Below, one piece after another: positions 25,614-37,600 of a stretch of DNA of 64,000 nt. This DNA is from Xiphophorus maculatus (taxonomy: Eukaryota; Chordata; Actinopteri; Cyprinodontiformes; Poeciliidae). The DNA lies in assembly GCF_002775205.1 (NCBI RefSeq), contig NC_036445.1, positions 29,699,453 through 29,763,452 of the forward strand. The letters run 5' to 3'. Position 1 is the first letter of the stretch, and every line of letters starts with the position of its first letter. The position numbers and the translations under genes were made by a program. Under the pieces are notes generated by a model. The model searched no databases. It was not told where the DNA came from and saw only the letters and a program-made list of their open reading frames with translations.

Positions 25614-28600
25614 GTAAGATTCCCATTCCTATTCACATCAGTTAGATTTTTTTAACTGATGTGATTTGATCTTTGTCTGCATTGAGCGAATGCGTTTAAA
25701 AACTGAAGTTATGCCTTTAATATGTGTAATTTAAGTTGTTTATTTTTGCTTATGCACAGGGAGTGGCGGTTGCTGCAGGTTACACGTCTGATGCCAGTTC
25801 AGAAGAGGCACATAAGCGAAGATACCAGTTCCTCAATCAGGTTAGGTTCTTTTTCATCACTGCCTTTCTTTCTTGTGAACCTAATCACTGTTTACTTTAT
25901 CAGTATGGAGTGTTATATTGATAACTAGGGTTTATATGGCTGCCTGAAATTCCTGTAAAAGCCTCAACTTCAATGAATCAAGGTTTGGAAAGTGCTTGAT
26001 ATTCAAACTGTACAGTTTTGTAATAAAGTGCAATCTAACAATTAAAAAAGTAAAGTTGGAAAATGTTATTTACACACACAGCTTTATTTTTCTTGCTGTC
26101 TGAAGTTAAATAGATTTAAATGTTCTTGTTTTAGGTTAATTAGACTCACCAAAATTATTTTTATTCGCCAATTGTCAGAACCTTTTCTGCATATTGTGTT
26201 TAAGCATTTAAACACATTTGTCCATGAAGGTTAATAGTAAATAGTTTTACCTTAAAACTGTTTCAATGTAATGAATATGGTTTTTTATTTATTAAAAAAC
26301 ATTATAGATATTGGAGGATATTTTTGTTAAATTAGTGTTTTGTTCCCAGATCAATCAGGTGTGTGAGAAACTTTTTGAAACACAAAATTCTGTTATTTAG
26401 TTTAACTTATCCCTGCTGTAGAGTACTGTCACAAGACCTTAATAACAATAATTAATTATATATAACTGTGTATTGCAACTGTCTTATTTTTTAGTTTATT
26501 TGTATTGTTTTATTTGCAAATGGTGGTCCAGGAAAAGTTAGAAAACTTACCTGTAAAGTGCCTGAAAAGTGCTTGAATTTTACTGTGGGAACATTTGGTT
26601 TAAAAGTGGCCTTGCAGAGTTGGATGAAGAGTTTTGTAACAATGTTCCTCCAGGAGGATTTCCGGATGCCTGACGTGCGACTCGCTGCCACCGGCATGGA
26701 CTCGTGTCCAGCCAGTGACGAGGACACCGAGGACGAGCTGGAGACGGCCAGAAGGAACAACGCCAAGACACGGCTGTTGCCCAGCACGTCCAGACAACTG
26801 GTCAGGAAATAGTTATTTTGCAGATGTGAAATGTCTTTAACCTAATTTGCTGGGATCTGTGACAGACTGTGGTTTATATTACACTTGAGCTGAGAGGTGG
26901 AATAATAAATGTTGAGCCCCAGAGAAAGCCTTAAAGAATAATCAGGATTGTGATGTTGCCACAGAAGCAACAGTATTCCAGCAGCTACTGATTTTTTTTT
27001 TGTTTTTTTTTTTGTGGGGATCCACATGTTTGCACAGGTTGGAGAAAGTAACCGTCCCAGTTTCAGGCCTGGTTTAGAAGGCGGCAGTTCGGGCGATGAG
27101 GCTTCCTCTGGTCGTGGCGGTCCATCGCTGCTTCCTGGGATCGGACACAGACGATCAGCTGAAGGACAGGTCATCAGCTCTCCTGTTGCAGGTAGAACAC
27201 ACACTTGGAGATGCACCGATTAGATAATATCTGAATTTGTCCCAATATTGAGGAAAAAAAAAAACAAAATCGAAAATTTTTTTTTCTTTTTTTCATCCAT
27301 CAACAACAGGTCATTGACCACAGGAGCAAAGCAAACATGGCAATTTTTTTTGTTCCATCCCCTACTTCTCCCCATCCATCCATACCTAGATCAGCCATGA
27401 TAAAAAAATCTAAATTGAGTGAAAATGTGCCCGGAATAATTTATTTAGACTAATTCTATGATTTGTGCTCTGTGGGACGTCGTGCTTTATTATTTATATT
27501 ACATTATATTTAGAATTCCTAATTGCACTTTCTGAACCATTTGAAAGAAAGTTTGTTGCAATTTATTTTTATATGTTTGACCTAGTTAGTCAACCTGTTG
27601 TGTTTGTTTTTTTTTTGGTACTTTTTGTTTTTCTAAAAATATTACTGCTCAATTTATTTTTATTCATTCATACATCTCAATAAATTATATAAGTAAAAAA
27701 TGTATCTATTTAAGTTAAAAAGAGTGAAATTAGTGGATTAATTAACCACACATGTCCATTTCTGGTGTCTCTCTTTAACATTGGGGCTAAGGGCTACAAA
27801 GGCCTGAAAAAAAACAACAAAAAACAGAAATATTATGTTTGCAAAGTCAAGGCAGAGTTCTCAAGGTCAGGAATGAAACATTATACATGGAATGCATGAA
27901 ATTGTTTTTTATTTTATTTTTTAAATTAATTTATTCAGCTGTAATTTGGTTTGTGAGGTGTAGCAACTATTTTATTTCTTTGGCTTTCAATCAGTGGTGA
28001 AAAGCCTAACATGTTCTGTGGGTTTAACCTCCAGTCTGTGCTGTGTTTCTGTAACAGGGGATGGAGGCGGCGGCGACGGCAGCAGCGGCAGCGAGGAAAG
28101 CGGAAACGACGGCGGCGTTTCCACCATCCCTGTTCCAGTCAAAGTCCTGACCACATACGAAGCCCTGCGTGGCCTGGGGATTGTTAGGAGCGGTCCTCTC
28201 AGTGACGAGGACAATAAGGACTTCGGCAGTCTCCCACAAAACATGAGGAACGGTTTTCCCAGATTTACACAGGTGTGATATCCTGTTGAAGAGAAGGCTA
28301 AAAATCCCTGAATGTAAACCTAAGGATAAATCTCCTTATTTGGTTTGGTAGGATATTTTACAATTTGTTAATTTTACTGCTCCTCTTTAAGTTTACAGTA
28401 AAGATTAATTAAAATCCAGTTCTAAGGGCTACAAAAGGAGATGGTGAATTTAGTAATTTTTTTTCTCTTCTAAAAGCACAATTAATTCTTAATTGGCTAA
28501 TATGCAACTTATTAGGTAGACATGAATAAACATTGGTTTGAAAAAAGAACAATTGTTTCACAGTGAGAATATACTGCAAGTCTTACCACCATTATGGACC

Positions 28601-31600
28601 CAAAAAATGGAAAACATGGAATTGTAGTGGCAGATTAATGATCTTTGGAGTTTAATTATTTCAGAAACTTATTGATAATTTAATTTAATGCCATGTGTGC
28701 TATTGGTGTATCCATTCCTAACTCTTCTTTGGTGATCAATGCCCTTCAGTATTTCTTGTGTGTGTGTTCCGTCCTGCAGATGGGCGACCGCGTCGGACCT
28801 GTAGGAACCGGTGAGGCCAGCTCGTCCTCCTCCGCAGCGGCATCCCACACTCACTGGAGCAGGATGCTGGACAGACAAGAGGCCCTGGTAAGGACACAAG
28901 TTCTCCTTCTCCACGGATTGTTTTGGGGGATAAATTTCCTTTAAAACTTAAAAAAGCAGCATAAAATAGAACATTAAACAGATTGTATTTCCAGAACATC
29001 AAGAGGTTCTCTAAATGAAATTCTAGTGAAGCATTGACTAGGTTTAAAATGTATGAGAATTAGGAGACAGGGCAGCATTATAACATTGGTTTGTAGAAAA
29101 TATAAATGAGAAGTCATTCAATTCAAAACAGTCAAACCCATTAATTATACACAGATATGTCAAGTGTTTTTATTAACGTTGATTTTGACTTAATGTAAAC
29201 TCTTTTACATTTTAGAAAACCTTTCAGGTCATTAATCTCAATGATATTCTAATTGTTCTTTTTTATATTAATTTTACATACAGCTGTATGGTATTGTACA
29301 GATTAATATTGCTATAACAATTGTGGTTTGATATTGTGAGCAGCCCAACATGTAAGTAATTTTTTTTCTCCCTGAGAAACTTGGGTAAAATAAGCATGCC
29401 AAAAATAATGAATGAATAAATCTGTTGAGTTTCACTTTGTGTTGATGAATTATTCAAATAAATGTTTTTAACAGTGCAGTTTCAGATGCTGCCAGTGTGA
29501 GAACATTGAGCACACACTTATTTTGATTATCTGTCCCATACAAACTACAACATTTAGGCTGCAAGTCCAAAAATGGGTAGAATTCTATCATTGTTGTGCT
29601 CACTGACCAGGCTAGCTAACCAGGCTAAAGATTAATTTAAATCAAATTCTAAGGGCTACAAAAGGTGACTGTGAATTTAGTATTTTTTTTTCCTCTTCCA
29701 AAAGCCCAATTAATTCTTAATTAATGTACCTGAATGTATCTTCAGATACACTGTAGGTACATTCACTGCATCTGGAAGAAATATTCTTGAAGACTAGTTG
29801 TCCAATGCTGTTAAAAAACCCTTAGTGTCTTCTTGCATTACTACAATTTTAAGTTTTCAGATTGAAAATATTGTTTGGAATTCCCAATTGGTTTACTTTT
29901 TGAGATACAATTTACAAAAACAGTTGGCTATGACATGTAGCGTTATTAATCCAAATATTTCCCTATGGTCATGATGTCATGTTGGTTCTGTTTCGGATGC
30001 CAGGATGCCATGGAGAGCACGGATTGTGGCCCCACAGCCGAGCGTGTCCTGGATTCAGTCTACCTGAGGAGACCACAGGATCCAACTAACGCCTCTCTTC
30101 TTCAAAGCACACACGGCAGTTTCCATCTTTCCCAGGTTCTGTGTATTACAGCGACATGGAGCTAAATCAGTCTTCTGACCCATGTAGCTACAGATGCAGT
30201 AGTCAGAATGTTGTAGTTGAATTCTCATCTGATTTTTCAAAACATTTGTTTTAGATGGCCTTCTTTCCATGAGTGTTTATTGTTTATATGCTAGTATAGA
30301 AGCTGCATACGGTGTTTCATTAGCAAACAAAAAAACTAGTGGTTGACATTTTAAACTGGTTTTAGCATTTTATGTTGTTTTTTAGCATTTATAACACCTG
30401 TCTCTGTGTAATTTGGAGAATCTACTGTAGATTCGTAGCAGAACTCTGAGATTCCAAAACATTGTAAGCATTTCAGAGGATTCCTATTATATCTACTAAA
30501 GTCTTCCTGCCTCGCATCCTGAATGCATCAGATATTTCAATGTTTATGGAAAATAGTCTCTATCTATACATCTTTGTGCTTCCTTTCAGTTCATGCATAA
30601 ATACCTTACTGGTACTGATGATGGCTAACTCTGAGTCTCTTGTCAGTTACAGTATTTACATCAAACTGTTACCACAACCTGTAAGCAATTAATAAGGAAA
30701 AAGCTACTATTTTTCCATTTGAGGATCTTTGCCATCTAACCGTTGTGTAGGTGCTGGACACCAACCAGGACGCCACTGATGACGAGGCAGTGGATGAGCC
30801 TGATGGGGGCCGGCACTCGTTGGGCCCTAGAGGAGGCCCCTGTGGGGATGTGGCAGCTTCGGATGGTGCCAGTGACGATGACAACCCTCTGTCCACGTCG
30901 TTGGAAGCAAAGTATTTCTCCCAGAGCTTCCAGCAGGATCCGGAGGAGTTGGATGAAGGCTGGACCAACTGTCCAGACAGCATGGAGCTGGAGTTTCAGC
31001 AAGGTGGGCTAAGAGTTCACTTAAATACTGACATCAGCTTCAATCCTTCAGTTTATTTATTTGTAGTATCTGGTGGTGCACCAATTGCAGTTTTTTAGCC
31101 GATCAACAATTTAAAAAAAAGTCTAACCTGCCTAAACAGAATTTTTTTTTTGTCTAAAAGTCACTAAATATATTTAGCTAGGTTGGCAACATTGGGGTGA
31201 AAGTTGTTAATCTCACATGTGGAGACATGACCTGGTAGGTTCCCACAGATTCCTAAAAAAAATCTGAATTTGTCGATCTAAAGAATAAGGCTTTGATTGG
31301 TATAAAAACGTCTCAAATCAGTCTTTCAGAAGTCTTCAAAATGTTGATGTAAACGTTGGCATAAATAGGATTTTATGGTTGCAGTTTCTCTCATATTAAA
31401 ATAATTGGAAACATTTATTTATTTATTTTCTTTAACAGTTTACTGAACTCTTCTCGCTGTAACATCACGCAATCTCCATATAAGAGCGACATTGCTGAAG
31501 CCGGGACTCTTCGTTCATAAATGATTAAATAATTACCTGCCATTTGTGTGTTTTTATGTTAATCTTTGGAAAGTTTTTCAAAATTTGTAGCTCCTAAACT

Positions 31601-34600
31601 GGACCAAAAAGTCTTTATGTTAAAATAAATATTTGGGTGAAATTGTTAGCTGTGGTAATCATTTTTCATTTTGCTTATTCTGAAGTTGGTCTTTAAATTT
31701 TATGTCAAGTGACAATAAAAAAAGGCTGTCTTGAATTTAACTTAAGCTGAGGTCCTTCAATGTGTGCAGCAAGATGCTGGAGACCTTTTATCACAGTGTT
31801 GTTGCCGGCGCCATCTTCTTTGCTGCTGTGTGTTGGGGAAGCAGCATCAGAGCCAGCGACTCTAATAGACTAGACAAAATCATCAGGAAAGCTGGCTCTG
31901 TACTGGGACTAAGGCTGGAGTCCCTGGAAACTGTGGTGGAGAGGAGGACACTGAAGAAGGTTCTGTCTATTATGGACAATCAACAGCCCCCTCTCCTCCA
32001 CATAGTGGACAGACAGCGGAGCACCTTCTCACATAGGCTGCTCCAGCTCCGCTGTCGTAGGGACAGATACAGGAAATCCTTCCTGCCACATGCCATCTCA
32101 CTGTACAATAAAAGCTAAATCATTGTTCTGCACTAATCAGTCCGATTTTGCACAACTGCACGGTGGCACACTTGCTGTACATATATTTACATATACATAC
32201 TGTATCTGCATTTTTTGAATCTTTGCAAGGACTGCTCTAAGCTGCTTTTTATATTGACAGCATGTTATATTTTATTTTATTTTTTATTTTATCTACAATT
32301 GCTACTCAGTGGTGGTTGTTGTGTGTCTTGTCTCTATGCTGTAACTGCGAAATAATTTCCCTGCTGGGATGAATAAAGTTATTCTATTCTATTAAGCTGT
32401 AGGAGCCCAGCTCTCACAGCAGAGCAGAAGGGTAAAAGTGGTTTATTTTCAGACCTAGTAGATCGGTTTCACATGCAAATATCGGCCAATCACCCATAAT
32501 TAAAGAAATCGGGGCCAGTTTATTGGTGCACCCACAGTAGTTTCTGCCTATGTGATTCTGTAACTACATACGCACCAATATTCTTGTTAAATATTAACAA
32601 GCTTTCTTCTTCAGGAGCCAACGCTGGTCAGAGTGTCGTTTACCAGAATGAAGAAGGGAAGTGGGTCACAGACCTGGCTTATTACTCCAACTTTGAGAAA
32701 GAGGTTGATGAGAAGAAATTGGATAATAGCAGCCAGGTTCAAAATGAGGACTTTCTACCTGCTAGTAAGTTCAAGATCACAACTTTCTTGTAAAAGAATA
32801 TGTCAGTGACTTGCTATTAAATGCACTTTGCTGACACTAATTTGCAGGTGATGCTATGGAGAAGATAGTGAAGGATCAAGAGGAGTTTGAGAAAGAGCAC
32901 CAGTTTATGCAGGTGAATCATTTTGGGAGTAAATTTGATCCTCATTTCTGTCTTATATTAAAACTGTTCCAGATGACTCAGAAAGCTGGATCCCTCAGGG
33001 TTTAGCTTTCAGTGCCTCCTCTGTTCAGTTTCTGAGTATTTCTCTCCACCAGGAGGAGCAGATTGAGCCAGCAGCTGGAGGCAACAGCACCTTCCACAGT
33101 GACTCTTCCTGGAAGATTCCGCCCAGCAGCCACATCCTGATGAGGGCTTCCCAGGTCTTGTCGGAGATCAAGCAGGGAGATGAAAGCTACCTGCGGCTGT
33201 CTTTAGGACAGTTCTTCAGCCAGCGCTCAGAAGCCCTGGGCTGTCTGGGCAGTGCTGATGGAGATGATGTCAAACGGGTCAGTAGATGCAAACTGTCCGG
33301 GTTAATGATTTATTGTGATTCTATGTATATTTGAAGCAGAGATGGATTCTGGTTTTGGTGTTTGTGTTTTGTTAATGTTTTCATTGAAATCATCCTCTGT
33401 TCATTTAGCCATCTTTTGGTTACATCATCACCTCTCCAGAAAAGAGGGGACCTTTTCCACTCATCCAACCATCTGACTTCTCATTTGATGACAACTTGCA
33501 TCTCGGTGCCACTGTAGACTTTGGTGAAGTAGACAAAACTCTCAACACAGGTGTGTTTGTAAACATCTGAAACTAGACATGCAAATCTTTCAGTGTATAG
33601 CAGTTCAATCCTGTTTTTAGAGTCAAGATTTTTGATTCAGAAACCAATATTTCTATTCAAACTGTCTGGAAATTCAGTTTTAAATTGTGACTGGAGAAGG
33701 CAGTGTAAACACAACATTTATTTAAAACATTAATGTTCTGCACTGCTGCACTTTGTCAAATTCCTTCAGTTTGTACTTAAACAAAAATAGCTTTGTACAT
33801 AAAATTCTGTAACTTTTAATTACAGATTTGTTCTAACCAATATCCAGTCAATGTGCCCGTCTGACCTTTTCTATATAATTTTACAAAAAATGAAGCAGAC
33901 TAAAATCGATTTTTGAACATTTTTAATCGGTAGTTTTTTTTTTTCTGCACCTCTAACACCGCACTTGGTTACTGTTTGGCTTTTTCATAATTCATTTAGT
34001 TAATTTCTTAAATGTTGTCTGTCTCATTATATCCTTGCAGAAGATTTGGACAAAACCCTGAATGCTGCTGGTGAAAGGTTGCCACCAAAAGGGGATCCTG
34101 ACCCAGAACCTTGTAAAATTGAGGTACCTAACGCTACTTGTGTTTAAAAATAAATTAAGACACTTATAGTATGTTCTGATCTGCCTGGGTTTATTGTGTG
34201 TTTCAGGACCATAAAGGAGCTGCCATGTCTGAATACACTCCAGGCTCAGGATCTGAGTCGACCATGGCGAACCAAAGCGTTTTGTCTCCAGATAACAACA
34301 ACAGCTCACTGATGCTCAGCATCAGCACAATCGCTTCGGCTATCGCCAACGCTTCCATCAGCACCGACCCGTCCCAGCTGGCTGCTATGATCGTGGGTCT
34401 GTCCAAGAAAACCAGGGCCAGGAGTGGGCCGGTGTCCGGCGCTGCCCACAAACAGCCGCCCAACACAGATCATCATGTAGGACTAATTTATCTGTTCGCT
34501 GTTTGACTGTGTTCCTCTTATAGTGGCTGGTAGAGTTAAAACGTATCATAATGAATTATGATTTTGGTTTATTTATTTTCAAACAGGTTTTTTAAAACAA

Positions 34601-37600
34601 TCAGTAGGACAGAGAAAACATGGGCATGCATAACCAAGAACAAAATAATTTGTTTGAAAAGGAATAGGAAGAAGTGGAATAGGAAGAAGTGAACACTTAT
34701 TTAATCCTACCTTTTATCTCAATTTAATGAAATGTACCCTAACCCTTACAGACTAAGGAGTTAAAACAATGTTCTAACATTCATGTGCGTGTTCAATATA
34801 CTGTATAATGTATAATATTATTGAGAGAACGATGGTGTCAGTAAACCATTCATCACAAGTAACCTGATTGGTCGTTTCATCTCTATTTTGGTATTTTGTA
34901 TTTGTTTCGAGTGTTTGTTGAAAATTAGATGAACTCCTTTTCTTTGTCCTCCATAGACCCTCTCTCAGCCAGATCAGAGCACAGTCACGGATGTTCTGCA
35001 GAGGAGCATCTGTGTTGGAGAGACGAGCGCCTTCGACATGGAAAAATACTTGAAGAAGACCAATGTGTCTGGCGGCAGCGACTTATCTGACGAGCACACG
35101 ACCTTTAACCTGAGCAGCTGGGCCGATGGTCACAGCAGCCGTCAGAAGAACCCCCTGTCAGGGTGTTCCGGTAAACAGGACGGCGCAACTCTGGAGTGTA
35201 ACGTAGCAACAAACGGTGGCGGACCTGACAGGAGCTCCGGGCCTCATTCGTTTCTCGGCTCTGCCAGACGGACAGTGGAGTCGGGACAGAATTCAGAACC
35301 GTTGTGTAAGAATGACAAAAGCTTACCCAGAGCCTCCCAAAGCTGGAGGAAGTCCCAGTCAGACTTGCCTCTCAAAGTTTCGTCCCCCCCGACCCAGAGC
35401 TTGAGAAGTGTAGGTCAGGATGGGCCCAGAGGTTCTGCAGAGATCACATCAAGAAATTTAACCAGAACTCTACCTCGAAGCTCAGAGAAGCAGGCAGAGG
35501 TCCCAGGAGAGAGAGCTCAGCCATCACAAGGTGAGTAGTACCCAGAGGTTTACCTTTACTGATAGTCAAGGATGCAGAAAATCCACTTCTTTCACTTTTG
35601 ATACAGATATCTGAGGATTAGTAAAAAAAAAAAAAGCTGAATTGATTTAAAACGTTTCTTTTGTGTAAACACAGACATACATGTACTGAATTACAAATTT
35701 ATTTGATAACTTTGCACCAGTACAGCATACCTAAATACACCGGTTGCTTCACTAGCTTGGTCAAACATGTAGAAACAAGTTTAATTTGTTCAGTCACTGC
35801 AGTTAGGAGTAAAACAACCAACATAAAATAAAATATAAAGAAACTGAAACTGACAAAAACAATAGGTTGACTATCTTGGTAAAACATGTAAAAATAAACT
35901 GAAACAAACCTTCTTTCAAATGGTGTCTTTCAAAAAATGCAATTATGAATTCTGAATATAATGTAAAATAAAGTATGATGTTTCTGAGAGCACAAAACGG
36001 AATTAGATTGTATAGATCTGCGCTTATGGATCAGACACATCGTCGCAGATACCTGATCTAGAATTTTTTTCAGTGTTGGTACCAATACAGATATAAATAT
36101 CAGATCGCTGCATCTCTAGATGTGATGTCATGACTGTTTATTCTGAGATTCAGTATTTGGTTCAAAGGCATGCAGGGACATTTCCCTGAGCCAAGTGTGG
36201 AGGAGACTCAGAGCAACTTCAGGCCTTCCACTTCCCCTCTGACCCACTCTTCTCCCAGTCAGACCTCCATTCCCACTGCTGATCCCTGGTATTGTATCCA
36301 ACATCTATCAATCAGAAGGATTAAATATTGCTTCTCTTTGCTTTTTCACTGGTCCAAATTTGAAAATGGAAAATATTGTCCGTCTTACCAGTTTGCATTC
36401 TCCATCCTCATCCAGTGGCAGGCTGGCAGACAGATGTCCAGGTCCTGACCTCTCACCTGAGTCGGTCTGTTCCAGCCCCAGTCTCAGCAGGCTCACGTAC
36501 ATCTCGGTAAACGACAGAACTGCTCTGCCCTCACCTGAGCGGCCAAAGGTACAGCTGGACTGAGATTTTTATACTGAAACTTTGGGAAGTTTTCTACAGT
36601 TTTTTATTTTTTTAGATGTACTGTCAGGAAGCTCTTGTCCAAATTTTATTTTTGTAGGGCTGCAAATGCATTTAAAAGGTAAATATTTTAAAGAAGCTGC
36701 CTTTATTACCTCAAATGATTGGTATTATGTCTACAACTAATGATTATTTTGTTAATTAAGTAATTGCACGAAAAAATTGACACATTCTGTAGATTTTTAA
36801 TTGAAACACTTCAGCCTTTTTTAATTCAATATCAATATTAGAAATACATTAAATGATGTAAAAGAAATAGTTCGGTTTGTTTTGAAGAAAATCATCTAAA
36901 ATGCAATAAGGTAGCTTTTTTTAAATTTATTAATTTTTTTAGTGTTTGCTTGATTTAAAGGATGAACCTGCAGCTAAAAATATACTACTTAAACATGTGA
37001 AAACTCAAGCCTTTCTGCTGGACTAATCAGTACAATGTGGAGCTGAATGGTTAATTATTTTTGGACTAATAAATGAATAGCAGAAGGTGCTTAATATAGT
37101 CTTTTTACAGTTTAGCACTAATCTGTTTTTTTTCATGTAACCAGTTAATAATCTAAGAGCAAAAGCTGCTTGAGTTTTTATTTCTTTACAAAATTTGAAT
37201 CAGATGAAGCTAAAACTAATCCACTTTATTCTTGGTAGAATATTCACACACAAGTTTTGTTTTTATTTTTTTAATCTAAAATGCAAAATGTATATATGTT
37301 GTGCATAGTTTTGGCTCTGTTAGACTTTCAACAAATGGCCTTTTTCTGAGTCCATATACTTCATTAATGATTAATCGATTATTGAAATAATCATCTTATG
37401 TAATAATTGATTCATCACAGTTAATCGTTGCAGCCCTAATTGGTATTTTTGTTGGTTCTTGAGTGGTTTCCTGGTGAACCTTGTTGTTTCATTGCAGAGG
37501 GAATCCTCCATGGGACTGAGCACCACCATCATCAGGTTCAGTCCCACCCCACCCGTGGAACCAGATCTACAGCCTAACCCAGCCAGAAGTCTTGATAACA

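Noticed and set aside
31762..32118. 118-codon ORF as a host gene.
   Set aside because: It is the C-terminal end of a retrotransposon polyprotein flanked by a target-site duplication.
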